39,750 bases of DNA from Ophiothrix spiculata (GCA_000969725.1 JXSR01S011434.1); one strand, 5' to 3'; positions 1 to 10,392 are shown, counted from the first letter of the stretch. The notes: generated by a model from the sequence alone, not told the origin. A program made the numbers and translations.

Positions 1-1140
1 TTTTTTGATATAATACTGCACAAAACGCTTGTAAAACCACTGAAATTAGTTTAGGGTCCACCAAAATGAAAAATTTTCCTCCAAAAGGTCCACTTTTGGA
101 AAACCTGCACCCCCGGAAAAAAATCTGGCTACGGGCCTGAGCAGATTGAGCAGTGGAGTAACCATCATAGGGAAAAATGAGAGAGCAGACAAAACTGCAA
201 GACAGGAAACATGGGGAAAAGCAGAAATTGTATCAAAAGATGTGCAAAAATCGCTAAAAAACTTTTTTTCTTGCCAGTTTTTAAAATCAACTTGAATTTA
301 ATTTGGGTGTAAGAAAATGGATTTGTTGCCTAGGAAAATTGGGGAAAATCCGGATGAAATGTCTTTGCCCCCCCCCCCCCTCTGACTAAAAAGTCTGCCT
401 ATGCCACTGAGATTGAGGGTGCTGTAACCGGGGGGGGGGGCACTCACAGATGTGGGCAGGGTATGTCCCCTTTTTCAGGCCGCCAGGTCGCTCACTAGAT
501 CCCCATTTTCAGCGTGATTCAGTTCATTTGACCTCGTTTTTGAGAAAAACTACAAAATTTTCAGCTCAGGAGGCTATTTTTAGTCAAAATTTCAGTTCAC
601 TAGACCCCCAAAAATTTGTTTCAAAGGTCCATTTTTTACAGAAAATCAGTTCACCAGACCCTCATTTCGGTGCTTCGCACCTGACATACCTACCACTTTC
701 AACGTTGGGGCTGTAACTTTTTTCAAAACTGTGCCAAAGGAGTTTTTTTAGCTCTAACTTCAATTATGTTCAGCTTGCTTCAATGGATAAAAAATGCATT
801 TTCTTTGACAATACATGTGCTACATAAATTTTAAACAAAATTTTGTTAGGGGCCCACCAGATTTGAAAATGGGTCAAAACATGGAAAACATAGAGGAGCT
901 CATTTTTGGGCATTATTTGGTTGAATTTCGATTATGTTTTTCATCCATAACTTTGCCATTTGTTACTCATATGAAGTGGTTGATGACCCCTCATTTGTAA
1001 GGTAATTTCAACACCTTTGAATACAAATTAAAACTGAACATTTTGTGAATACCCCCTATCAAGGGCCTAAGGGGAGACCCAAATGAGGTACATGGTAAAA
1101 ACTGAACCTTTGCTTTTGATGCACATTAACTTTTTTTCAG
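1..1140. other. Upstream flank, repeat-derived, no gene seen
   Basis: No coding sequence is supportable here. The stretch holds homopolymer runs (a C-run near 369-381 and a G-run near 431-440) and wording that recurs in dispersed elements, for example 'gcctatgccactga' near 398-411. Bases 450-720 contain short repeats of a 'cagttcacYagaccc' type and resemble in style the sequence at 4960-5240, so both may be one repeat family. A pyrimidine tract ending in cag at 1131-1140 is the splice acceptor of the next exon, so any upstream non-coding exon and promoter of that gene would lie in or before this stretch; I cannot place them. Confidence 0.5.
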
Positions 1141-1145
1141 GAGAA

Positions 1146-1218
1146 ATGGCCGATGCAGTTGAAAACGAGAAGCGAAGCAAGAAGCAGAAGACGGATCATA
1201 CCGAGAGCAATGGAAAAG
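1146..1218 (+). CDS. Coding exon 1 of the plus-strand paralog
   Basis: The exon begins at 1141 after a strong acceptor (tttttttcag, 1131-1140). The start codon lies five bases inside it in a good context (gagaaATGG), so an upstream non-coding exon is implied. It encodes 24 residues plus one base: MADAVENEKRSKKQKTD and onward, rich in K, R, E and S with a likely nuclear localisation signal. The donor is AAAAG|GTAATG at 1219, leaving phase 1, which matches the next exon. Bases 1126-1371 on the opposite strand are open but are a shadow. Confidence 0.7.
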
Positions 1219-1496
1219 GTAATGCTGATCATAATAGACTCGGAGAATTGCTGATATTAAAAGGAGTGATGAGCCTGTTGTGATTAAATCTATATTGTAA
1301 CGGGGAGAACGTAACCCACCCCACTTACTGTAATAATCACGACGCATACTGCGCTTAATTAGTAAATTCACAAATTTTTCTACGATCTAGCCGAACTCGA
1401 CCCAGGACCTCCCGTACCCAAAGCGACCTCGCAGCCCATAGACTAAAAGAGGACTTCCCTGTCAGGTCTAAACACTGAACGAATCTATACATTTGT

Positions 1497-1705
1497 GACC
1501 CTCCCTCACACTAGAGCTGATCTGCATATGGGCAGCGATGGTGCGTATGTGGGCTGCCACAGAGCCTGAAATGATTCTTGGTGTGGAATGGAGCTTACTT
1601 GGACCACAGTGGTCAGCGAAATCCTGTAAAGTGTGCAGAGACCGAGCGGAATTACAAATCTGTGAGGCATAGCGCACTATAAATCCCCAGTATTTATTTT
1701 ATACC
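1497..1705 (+). repeat. Dispersed repeat, copy 1 (intron 1)
   Basis: The text around 'agcctgaaatgattcttggtgtggaatgg' through 'ggcatagcgcactataaatcccc' recurs at 9713-9895, in shorter form at 10296-10392, and more weakly at 26708-26845. All four are in the same orientation. It looks like a SINE or short non-autonomous element, but its ends and target duplications are unclear. Confidence 0.6.
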
Positions 1706-1811
1706 ACAATAAAGATGGCCTGCAACGTACATGCCTGTACATGCATGCATCAGGCACATGCATGCTCAATGGCTTGTCCACAATAGTAGGGCTATCAATA
1801 TCAAGTAACTA

Positions 1812-1998
1812 CAGTAGAAACTCATTATAACGAAATCTGATACAAGAAAAGCCCTGTTATAAAGTAATGATTTTCCTGTACCATTTTACTAATTTCTTTT
1901 GTTTTTTATTGTTTTAACAACCCTGATATAATGAAATTTTGGATATAAAGAAGTAATTTGTCTGTCCCCACCAACTTCGTTATAATGAGTTTCTACTG
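1812..1998. mobile_element. pogo/Tigger-like MITE, 187 bp
   Basis: The element starts CAGTAGAAACTCATTATAAC and ends with the inverse. It is flanked by TA on both sides (1810-1811 and 1999-2000), as expected for a Tc1/mariner-pogo target duplication. A copy of identical length and nearly identical sequence is at 29964-30150, and a degenerate piece is near 16116-16230. It is non-coding and sits in intron 1 of the plus gene. Confidence 0.88.
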
Positions 1999-2021
1999 TA
2001 TATACTCTCTGAATCTTGAGG

Positions 2022-2345
2022 TATGCAACAAGCAGCTGATTAACACACATAAACCAATATGACCATATATGATACAGGGAAGTATCAACAAATCTTGCTG
2101 AATATTCAGATGAAATTATTTCTAATTAATGTTTTTCCATGTGGTAGCAACAAAATTAGCCAAAAATAATACCAAAATCATGAATGATTCCACGTACAAA
2201 AATATTAATTAATATGCATTGATTCGGTCTTAATCAACCCTAATCAACCACCGGTTCACAATGTTGTAGAATACAAGGGATAGGCTATGGATCTGATAAC
2301 AGAGTCTGATTGTTTGTTGCATACTTCAAGGTTTATAGAGTATAG
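2022..2345 (-). repeat. Dispersed repeat, inverted partner of 11085-11470
   Basis: Read on the minus strand, this stretch follows 11085-11470 on the plus strand over its whole length. Shared landmarks are 'catcccttgtattctaca', 'tgttgctaccacatg', 'tatggtcatatt' and 'gtgtgttaat'. It is an old dispersed repeat with many differences. The two inverted copies bracket most of the plus-strand gene. Confidence 0.7.
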
Positions 2346-2395
2346 ACATTAATTAGTAAATCACAAACAAATCATCTGTCACATATCTGCTCCTA

Positions 2396-3783
2396 ATGCT
2401 AATTCTGACACAATGCATAGAAGATGCGGCATTTTTTTCAAATTACCGTCCGGTGTCAGTCTTGCCATGTTTTTCCAAAATATTAGAAAGACTTGTCTTT
2501 AACAGATGTATGGAATTTATTGATAAAAATAATATCTTAAATGATAAACAATTTGGATTTCGCCCTCAACACTCAACATACATGGCGATTGTAGAATTAG
2601 TAGATAAAATAACCAATGCAGTTGAAAAGAACGAGACAACAATTGGTATATTCCTGGATCTGTCAAAAGCCTTTGACACTATAAATCACGAAATATTATT
2701 ACACAAGTTGGAACACTATGGTTTTAGAGGTATGGCACTAACATGGTTTAGACACTATTTAGAAAACAGAAAACAGTTTGTAAGATATGAAATGCAAGAC
2801 TCTGAGCCAAAAAGTATCAAATGCGGTGTTCCTCAAGGATCGATTTTAGGACCCCTGTTATTTATATTATATGTTAATGATATTGTAAATACGACTTCTA
2901 TGCTTGAACTAATTTTATTTGCTGATGACACAACACTTTTGTTTTCAGACCCGGATATTTCTTCGAAAATTGATATAATTAACAATGAACTTAATGAAAT
3001 ATGTAATTGGTTTCAAGCAAACAAATTGTCAATTAACGCAAGTAAAACCAATTATATGGTGTTAGGCACTAGTTTTAATACATCAAAGTATTCCTATAAT
3101 AATACAAATACAGACCTTGAAAAACTTCTTTGAATATAACTCTTGATGGTGTGTCATTACATAGAGTTAGTTCAACTAAGTTTTTAGGTGTTATTATAGA
3201 TGAAAATTTAACATGGAAGCCTCATATAGATGCAATATTAAAAACAATTGCACGCAATGCCGGAATGATGACTAAATTGAAACATTTTGTTCCTGAAAAC
3301 ATATTGTATTCATTATACTGCACACTGATAATGCCCTATATAAACTACGGTGTGTTATTATGGGGGAACACGTACAAAACTTATCTGGATAAAGTTCTAA
3401 AACTTCAAAAATGGGCAATCAGGACAGTGGCAAAAAGTCATTACAGAAGTCATACTGGACCTCTATTTGTAAAATACAATTTACTCAATGTGTTTGATAC
3501 ATACAACTTAAATCTTGGTATCTTTATGTATAAACATCATAACAATCTACTTCCAAAAATATTCTCAACTTATTTTACAAAGCATGCACAAAAACACAGA
3601 TACGCTACAAGAAATGCCCAGGACTACAGTTTCAACTTAACAAAAAAAGTTTTCTCTGATTCAGCTATCCGAAACTCTGGACCTGTTTTTTGGAATTCAT
3701 TAAATAGCAAAATCAAACAATGTGAAAATATGAAACTTTTTAAAAATCAATTAAAAGCAAACCTTATGTGCAAATATAATTGA
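2396..3783 (+). pseudogene. Reverse transcriptase of a 5'-truncated non-LTR retrotransposon, one frameshift
   Basis: Two adjoining frames (2396-3133 and 3130-3783) make one reverse transcriptase split by a one-base shift near 3125-3133. Visible motifs in order are [43 protein letters not shown] (motif A), [13 protein letters not shown] (motif B), FADDTTLL (catalytic ADD), TKFLGVIIDENLTW, and the C-terminal IRNSGPVFWNSL block typical of Jockey/CR1-type LINEs. The endonuclease and first ORF are absent, so the copy is 5'-truncated near 2400. The 3' untranslated part runs to about 4042 and ends in a (TTGAATGAATG) microsatellite tail, as in CR1/L2-like elements. It is on the same strand as the host gene, in intron 1. 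Confidence 0.92.
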
Positions 3784-4045
3784 TCTTTGGAGCAAGTCTT
3801 GTTTAAAGTGTTTTTGTGTTTGTGTATGTTTCCTTCACAATTTACGGGGTTTTGTTATCTTATTTTTGTTTTCTTATTAGTGTGGAACTAGTTTTGTTTG
3901 AACAGGGTATGTTTACTTCAGGCCTACCTGGCCTTTCAAGCATGTCCTCAATATCATGTGGTTTTTTTTTGTGTGTTTTAAGTATATATTTGTAAATTTG
4001 ATGATATTGAAATAAATTTGAATGAATTGAATGAATGAATGCACA
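3784..4045 (+). mobile_element. LINE 3' untranslated region and GAAT-type tail
   Basis: AT-rich non-coding sequence continues the retrotransposon after its stop codon and closes with 'gaaataaatttgaatgaattgaatgaatgaatg'-like repeats (4008-4041). The tail stops only about 15 bases before the acceptor of exon 2 at 4058-4059, so the insertion lies within or next to the branch point and pyrimidine tract of the host intron. Confidence 0.75.
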
Positions 4046-4059
4046 ATTGTCTTTTTAAG

Positions 4060-4289
4060 TGAAAACTAATATTGATTCCACCACAACAAAGATGCCGGCA
4101 ACATACCCGTACATAGACGAGACTCTCACAGATGACTATCAGTTCCAAAGGTTTGCTTACGAAATCCTCACAGATTGTAAACCATGTGAATGCGAGTATG
4201 GGTTTGAAGCTTATGAAGATTTCTAATTCAATAGTGAATGGCAGGCGGTGTGGAGCTCTCGACATCTTGGCTGCGATGTCTTGGTGCTG
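4060..4289 (+). CDS. Exon 2 of the plus-strand paralog, with in-frame TAA
   Basis: The acceptor is cttttTAAG (AG at 4058-4059) and the donor CTG|GTAAGT at 4290. The 230 nt exactly match the length of exon 2 in the minus gene. Entering in phase 1, it reads V KTNIDSTTTK MPATYPYIDE..., then a TAA at 4224-4226, then FNSEWQAVWSSRHLGCDVLVL. The motifs MP.TYP.IDE, GF..Y and WQAVW.S...DVL are shared with the minus paralog. The reading frame is restored at both ends, so the stop is a point lesion rather than a frameshift. Confidence 0.75.
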
Positions 4290-4339
4290 GTAAGTATACC
4301 ATATCAATGCGAGGGTGGGCTTGAATTGAATAATTAGAC

Positions 4340-4500
4340 ATACTTCAACTGAACAGCAAGTGATATGAGTCTCATCATCTGGGCTGTGATGGTGCTAGTT
4401 AGTATACTATGCCAGTGTGAGGATAGCTTTGAATTGAACACTTCTATGATGAGATGCTTCAACCGTGATGGCAAGTGATAGGTCTAGATGGACATCTCGA
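4340..4500 (+). repeat. Two decayed tandem copies of the 3' end of exon 2
   Basis: After the real donor at 4290 the text recurs twice with a period of about 116 bp. Anchors are 'ggcaggcggtgtggagctct' in the exon (4240), 'agcaagtgatatgagtctca' (4354) and 'ggcaagtgataggtctagat' (4470), each followed by a 'ctgYgatg' block. The second copy still has a donor-like gttagt. Both are too decayed to encode the exon. The same kind of array follows exon 2 in the minus paralog. Confidence 0.7.
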
Positions 4501-4509
4501 CTGTGATGC

Positions 4510-4800
4510 AGTGTATGGACCAATTACTCGCTCATCTGCAGATCCAACTCATCTCGTTGTACCATCTACCAAGAAATGTGTTGGAGACAAATCCTTTGCT
4601 GTCGCAGGGCCTTCTCTCTGGAACAGTATTCCTCGTCATGTGCGCGAGTCCACCAGCATATTGACAATTTCAAACAGGGTCTCAAGACATTTTTATATCC
4701 TCAGTAACTTTCATGCTTTTGTGTTTTGTTTATCTTATGTGTATGCGCTATGATCTCATTGGAATTGGCGCTTTATAAATTTTGCTTGTTATGTTATGGG
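4510..4800 (+). mobile_element. 3' end of a CR1/L2-type LINE
   Basis: The frame ending at 4753 encodes the conserved LINE C-terminus (RSSADPTHLVVPSTK..., GDKSFAVAGPSLWNSIP). A short 3' region with 'ggaattggcgctttataaat' follows, typical of CR1/L2 elements. It is severely 5'-truncated and lies in intron 2, on the same strand as the host gene. It resembles the C-terminus of the LINE at 27196-30955. Confidence 0.85.
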
Positions 4801-4959
4801 GGTTTGTTAATGCTTGCCTATGTATATGTTATTTTTGTGTTTTTTCATTTTCGCTTGTAAGTTTTCTTTTAGACCATATTATGTTTTACAAAGCTTTATT
4901 TCCTGATAACAACTGCATACCCCGTGATTTTATATACCACTAGTTTTGAATTGAGCACT

Positions 4960-5250
4960 GTGACCCGGGGGTAGGTATGTGCCGCCTGATGCCCACGAAA
5001 TCCAACATAGGGTCCTGTGGTCGTGGAACTTATTTTTGGTCAAAAATAGAGTCTTTGGAACTGGAACTGATTTTTTTTTCTTCAGAATTTTGGTCTCAGA
5101 AACTGGTTTTTCTCATAAAAATATGACTATTCGAATTGAAAATAGCTCTAGATTTGGTCGAGAACTTTATAAAACACATTTTTGAGTCATTTGGTTTGAA
5201 AATGGGGTTCTTGAGGCCAACGCATGTCCATACCTTCCAGCAATGTAAGT
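4960..5250. repeat. Low-complexity dispersed repeat in intron 2
   Basis: The stretch starts with a 'cccgggggtaggtatg' motif and contains loose repeats of a 'YtttggaactggaactgaTTttt' kind. It resembles 430-720 in style. The open frame at 4979-5185 is not a credible gene: low complexity and no homolog I recognise. Confidence 0.35.
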
Positions 5251-5432
5251 GACCCATCAATTTGAATTCTGTGTCACTAAGATTAAGATATTTGCTTCTA
5301 ATGGGGAATACTGTCCAAATCTTAATAGTGGAATTTGTAAAACTTAAATTCTCCTGTAAAGTTCTATAGATCCAAATTTATTAGCCGATTGCTTGTGATT
5401 TTTCAACCATAAAAAACACTTCTGTTTTACAG

Positions 5433-5758
5433 GTCAAGGAGAAATGCTTTCCGAATGCGTTAGTGGAATTGGTAGAGCCTTTTTGCTGTAGCCATCCAAA
5501 TGCATTTGCCGATTATGCCGTAGATGGAAGCGGACACAAACCAAAGACCAAAAATGATGTGACTAAGTTCCTGTCAGCTAGGAAACATAAAGTGCCTCTT
5601 TTAGAATTGTTACCAGTTCTTGAACAGCCTGAAGATCTCAATAAGAAGGAAAAGACAGAAGGAGCTGATGCTGGTGGTGAGGATGAGGAGGAGTATTATA
5701 GTGATGAAGATGAGCCATTAAATATCAATGAGATCGCTGAATTCCTTGAATTATACAG
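5433..5758 (+). CDS. Exon 3 of the plus-strand paralog
   Basis: The acceptor is tctgttttacag (5421-5432) and the donor TACAG|GTATGT at 5759. It enters in phase 0 and leaves in phase 2. The 108 residues start VKEKCFPNALVELVEP and end NINEIAEFLELY. They align with the minus exon 3 (VKKISFPYAQVEPVEP... IAEALEHL). An extra lysine-rich stretch followed by an acidic GEDEEEYYSDEDEP tract makes this exon 93 nt longer than its paralog. The open frame runs past the donor to 5915, but that extension enters a transposon. Confidence 0.78.
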
Positions 5759-5799
5759 GTATGTGCAGGATTCAAATTTAGTGGCTACTTGTGTCCCTG

Positions 5800-6311
5800 C
5801 TAAGGCTTGGCGTCCAAAGACATTCGCTCGGCGGAGTGACATTCGCTCTTACTTATTTGCTAAAAACGGAGAGCAAATGTCGCTCTCATTGAGCGAACAT
5901 CATTTCAATCGATGAAAGCGAATGTCATTCGCGAATGTTGTAGTGGTACAGTGGCAACTCATTAACACATAGTTTATGGGAATCTGCATTTTAGTATTTG
6001 TTATCAGAACTTCGTGTTATCCAAACAAAATTATATGTTAAATCTTGGGACATCGTCTTAGGAAAGTACTACTTGTAATTATCAGAAAGTCTGTGTTATT
6101 AGGTTACTTGTTAACGAGTTGCTACTGTATGATTATTGAATAAACAAACACAAGAATATTCGGAGTGAACTTCACTCCAATTCAATCTGAAGTGTAGTGA
6201 ATGTCGTGAAATTTGTTAAGCGAATGTCGCTTCAAGTTGGAGCGAAGTTTTCTTGATAGGGCGAGCAAACGTCACAGGGGCGAGCGAATGTCTTTGGACG
6301 CCAAGCCTAAA
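5800..6311. mobile_element. MITE with clustered GCGAATGTC subterminal motifs
   Basis: The inverted ends read TAAGGCTTGGCGTCCAAAGA on the left, with the matching inverse on the right (6280-6311); the match continues through 'CATTCGCTCG'. Inside, GCGAATGTC and close variants recur about ten times in both orientations, including a self-inverse 'gcgaatgtcattcgc' at 5923-5937. Such clusters in DNA transposons are usually transposase-binding sites. A second MITE (5949-6127) is nested in the middle. It lies in intron 3 of the plus gene. The target duplication is unclear. Confidence 0.8.
5949..6127. mobile_element. Nested pogo-like MITE, 179 bp
   Basis: The ends are CAGTGGCAACTCATTAACA and the inverse of CAGTAGCAACTCGTTAACA, flanked by TA (5947-5948 and 6128-6129). 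It resembles the 187-bp element at 1812 at its tips (CAGTRGMAACTC) but has a different interior, so it is a related subfamily. It is inserted in the larger element 5800-6311 and is therefore younger than it. Confidence 0.82.
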
Positions 6312-6620
6312 GCTGCATGTCGTGAGACTAGCATAGACACTCAGAATCAGTGCAAAGCTTTGCAAAAGAAAAAAACACACAAAAAGAGGGTTACACAACA
6401 TTCTCTTGAGCTTACACAATTTTCATTTATTCCTGTTTCATTTACTTTATAATTACACATAAAATTTTAGGCTCATTTTTTGTGTCCGCTGCCCGTGGGC
6501 CCCGGGTTATGGGCAGTCTATGATTAGTGATCAAATGTTGTTGATTTTACGATGTCATTATTTAGCGCAAAGACTGGAGGTCATGAACTCTGGCCGCTAC
6601 TCAGGACTGTGAATGGGTAC

Positions 6621-6808
6621 CAGAGGTGCCTGGAAATCCTGAAACTTTCAAAAAATCCTGAAAATCCGCATAAATTTTCGCAAAAAAGCTGAAAAAAGAC
6701 TGAAAATAAATAAAAACACTAAATTCGGAGTTTTACAAATCCTGAAAAAATAGTAAGGGAGTAAAAAAATCCTGAAATCAGGAAAAATCCTGAAAAGTGG
6801 CATCTCTG
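6621..6808. mobile_element. Probable hAT-like MITE, 188 bp
   Basis: The ends are CAGAGGTGCC and the inverse of CAGAGATGCC, with an interior of repeated 'aaatcctgaaa' words. Flanks are 'gggtac' and 'gtttac', at best a degenerate 8-bp duplication, so the hAT assignment rests mainly on the CAGRG tips. Confidence 0.6.
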
Positions 6809-6909
6809 AGTTTACTTTTTAGAATCTAGAAAGCATTCTATCTAGGAGAGGGGTTCTCAATTAAATTTGTTGGGGGTCTCCGGCCATTAAGGACAAACGC
6901 CAGTTCAAA

Positions 6910-7332
6910 AATACATCTTGGAGGGCCAAATTAAGACCTTTCTCAATACTTTTCCCATATACTTCTGTATTCCAGAGGCGATCGAAAGGCCAAATAAAAG
7001 TAGTTTGCGGTGAGGATTTGGCCCACGGGCTGCTATAGGAACACATTTTTCAAATTTTTAATTTTCATCTTATTTTTTGAAATATTGCCAAAATCAGGTC
7101 AAAAAGTGTAATGCCAAAAAAATACATGTGGAGGGCCAAATTAAGACAGTCATTTCTCAATACTTTCCCCATATACTTCTGTATTCCAGAGGCGATCGAA
7201 GGGCCAAATAAAAGTAGTTTGCAGTGCGGATTTGTCCCACGGGCCGCTATAGGAACACATTTTTCAAATTTTTAATTTTCATCTTATTTTTTGAAATATT
7301 GCCAAAATTAGGTCAAAAAGTGTAATGCCAAA
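6910..7332. repeat. Tandem duplication, 211-bp unit x 2
   Basis: The block from 'aatacatcttggagggcc' to 'gtgtaatgccaaaa' repeats directly at 7121-7332 with few changes, including 'tctgtattccagaggcgatc' in both. The two units differ by small indels. It is non-coding, in intron 3 of the plus gene; the open frames here are shadows. Confidence 0.85.
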
Positions 7333-7579
7333 AATGGTGGAATTTTCTGCTCTGATTTTCTGCCTCGATCTGTTTCCAAGATGGCATGAACTTAAACATC
7401 TGATTACTTTACCATAACCTTTTTTTACCATAGATTTTTTTACACTTACATGTGGCGGGCTGATTTTGACGAACGCTTTGGAGGGGACTACGGTTTCCCA
7501 TATACAGACATGGACCACAGAATGAACATGTGAGTATTGACTCAACAAGGGCAACCTGGTGGGGGTGGCAGGTCACATG

Positions 7580-8010
7580 TGGCGTGTACAGGGCTTGACA
7601 TTGGTACTTTTTGTACTAGCCAGTCGGGTAGATAATTATCCAAAGTTACCCGCCCGACAAGAAATTTACCTGCCCGAATTTTAACAATTTAAATTTGCTA
7701 TAAATGGCATAAATTGTTTGTGTTTTTTCACAAAAATATGGAAAATTGGTGTTTGTATAATTTTTGAGAAATTTGGTACATGGAGATGGTTCCCTTTTTT
7801 TTTTTGGATATTAGTATTTTTATGGATGGTATTTCAAATTCCCTAGTGGCATTCTGTACTCAAACTTAAAATAAAATTATTATTTGATGTTGTTTGCTTA
7901 CTCATAATGGACTCGACATATACAAAAACTTGTACCCGTCATGTCGGGCAGGTAACCCAGTTTGATTTTTTACCCGCCCAACAAGAAAGTCAACGGCCAT
8001 TGGCTGTCAT
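7580..8010. repeat. Probable MITE remnant
   Basis: The text 'gggtagataattatccaaagttacccgcccgacaagaaa' near 7627-7665 returns partly as 'cgggcaggtaacccagtttgattttttacccgcccaacaagaaa' near 7946-7986. This suggests an old element with subterminal repeats. Ends are not definable and no gene is seen. Confidence 0.4.
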
Positions 8011-8514
8011 GCGACTGCTAAGTAATGTCCAGCCTAGCTGCCCTGGGCAAGTGTATATGAATGATGAAAAAATATCAATACTGTTTTCATATGTCTCACA
8101 AAATGAAGCTAAGAAAATTGTCCTGATGCCGGGTCTGGACGAGGGTCACTTATAGTGATGGGTTATTATGATGCTATGGCAGCGACTACTGTTACCAGAA
8201 TGAAGATTTGATTATTTGACCAAGTAACCTTTTATGGGCAGGGGGGAGTCACATGGCATGTCATGTTGTGAAAACAATGATAGTGAATGCCATTTCCAGA
8301 ATACAGTTATATTGTACTGCAGAATGAACCTGTAGTATCAATTCTCAAAGTAGGACAAGTGTACTTTTGATTCTATCTGATATTATACACTCGGGGAGAG
8401 GGTTCTCTCTCCACATAACCCTCTCCCCATGACTTGCGCAATTACAAAATTTTGAAAAGGATCCAGTTTTCACCATTTTCAGGGGGCGAGGGCATAAAAA
8501 ACACAAAAACAGTT

Positions 8515-8970
8515 GAACAAAGAAGTCAAGTTAGCTTAAATGGTAAGGCGCTTACTTACGATGCGGAAGGTCCCAAGTTCAAACCCCGGTGGTGCGAAAG
8601 CATGAGGCAAAAAATACAAGTTTGTTTCCTGTAGGTAGTCAAAAAACCTAAATGCGAAATGCGTTTTTTTATTTTATTTTTGTTTTAATTTTTTTGTATT
8701 GTTTCAAGAGGTGTTAAGGCAAATTTTGATTGAAAATATGCATGGGTGATGATTTTTTCAGTGAGAAACCTATCTGTCCGGTTTTGAGTTTTTGTTGAAA
8801 AGAAAACACTTCTTTAGTAAACATTTTGCAATTTTCCCCGATCTTTTTATCAAATTGGCTATTTTGATTTTCGTTTTCTAAAATATCAAATAAAATGAAA
8901 TGTGCAAAATATGACGCCAAAACGAAATGCGTGCGGTGCATGGGAAACAAACTTGTTTTTTGTTTTTGCC
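8515..8970 (+). mobile_element. tRNA-like SINE-type repeat with an inverted tail
   Basis: Bases 8529-8590 carry Pol III box-like sequences: an A box near 'ttagcttaaatggtaagg' and a B box 'aagttcaaacc'. The text between is tRNA-like, but no full acceptor stem is visible. Downstream, 'ggcaaaaaatacaagtttgtttcc' (8607-8630) is matched in inverse by 'ggaaacaaacttgttttttg' (8942 onward), so the unit has a long inverted component. A functional tRNA is not supported. Confidence 0.5.
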
Positions 8971-9097
8971 TAACATGCTTAATTAATAATTCCTGTTGGC
9001 AAGGAACTAAATTCTAATTATCTTGTAGAAATTGTAGGAAGCTATAGCTGATCCCAGCGTTGTTGGTTGATATGCCTCTGAAATAGCCTCATCATTA

Positions 9098-9537
9098 TAT
9101 ATGTGACCTTCCAGCCCGTATGTATGAGCAGTAAATGCCAGAAACTTCATTTTGCGCTACAGGTGAAAATACATGTCAAGGTCGTAATTTGCCGAAATTG
9201 ATTTTTTGACAGATTTACAATCTTAGTGCTTACTACAAAATACCAGCAAAGTTTCACTTCAAAAAAAATGATAGGAAATGTGAAATAAATCTTCATATTC
9301 TTAAGACGATCAACAGAAAATATAGGGCTTACTGATCTTTGAACCCGTTTATCTCAGTTATACGATTTACTCCCTGACAACCTTTGACGGACCATAACTT
9401 GACTTCTGGAAATCGTACGAAGTTCATTAAGGTGTCATTTTAATCCTTAAAGCATGGTCTTTGCAAATATTTAAAAAAAAAATGAAACTGACAAGAGCTA
9501 GCATTTACTGCTGTTTTGAGCTGGACGGTCACATATA
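9098..9537. mobile_element. MITE with TATATGTGACC ends, 440 bp
   Basis: The inverted ends are TATATGTGACCTTCCAGC and the inverse of TATATGTGACCGTCCAGC. A second matched block, 'gcagtaaatgc', lies about 30 bp inside each end. TATA or TA could be the target duplication. Non-coding, in intron 3 of the plus gene. Confidence 0.72.
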
Positions 9538-9712
9538 ATAACCATGTTTTTACTACTTGCACCATGTATACAAATTTGCTCTTCAAGACTTTGTAGTCCT
9601 ACACGTAATGATGACACATGACTACACCGCAGTGAAAGTTTTCTTCATCATATGAAATCTGCACTCTACAGGGAGAATTAATGAAAGATATGTTGATTGA
9701 TCATGATTTAGT

Positions 9713-9895
9713 GCTCCTAGAGGTTGCTGCAGAACCTGAAATGATGCTTGGTGTTATGGTGTAGAATGGAGCTTCTGAGTCAGTGGTCAACACACACCTC
9801 TGACTCCCAAGTGTGCCGAGACCACAAGGATTACAAACCAAGAAGGCATTGCGCACTACAGTTTTAATCCCCAATCCCCTGTATTAATTTAATTA
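9713..9895 (+). repeat. Dispersed repeat, copy 2
   Basis: Second copy of the repeat at 1497-1705, with the shared words 'acctgaaatgatgcttggtgt', 'gattacaaacca' and 'gcattgcgcacta'. Confidence 0.65.
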
Positions 9896-10295
9896 CCTCA
9901 AATGCCTTCTGCAATCTCTGTACAGAGGTTGGTGTGGCATAGAGCTTTCTTCAAGCAATACTATAAGATTTTGATCAAAAATGGTTTGTAGTAAAAACAG
10001 CATAAAATGGGGGAATGTGACCATCTAAAAATTGTTTTGCTACCAAAAATTGGATGAAAAGCTTATGCATGCTTTCCTATACCCTCACATGTGGAATATA
10101 AAAATTCGGGATCCCGAATTTAATTCAACAAATGGCCATAACAGAAAAAGTAAGCATCTTTGAGCCAAATCGTTTGGAGGATATTCATATCTACCCAAAA
10201 CAAACCCAATAAGCCCCAAAAATCAAAAGTCATTGGTGACAGGGGGCGCTTTATTTTTGACACTTTATAGTATTGCTTTAAGTCACATGTATTGA

Positions 10296-10392
10296 TCAGC
10301 GCTCATCTGTTAAGTGTGCTGAGGCTGTATGGAATTACAAACCAGGAAGGCATAGTGCACTATTAATCCCCTGTATTTATATTTTTTAATTG
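10296..10392 (+). repeat. Dispersed repeat, copy 3, abutting an acceptor
   Basis: The 3' part of the same repeat ('ggaattacaaaccaggaagg', 'gcactattaatcccctgtatttat') stops about 17 bases before the acceptor of exon 4 (AG at 10408-10409). Its T-rich tail may contribute to the pyrimidine tract. Confidence 0.6.

Noticed and set aside
1381..1440. Possible tRNA-like B box on the minus strand (ggtcgagttcgg)
   Set aside because: No A box at the right distance and no stems could be paired by eye.
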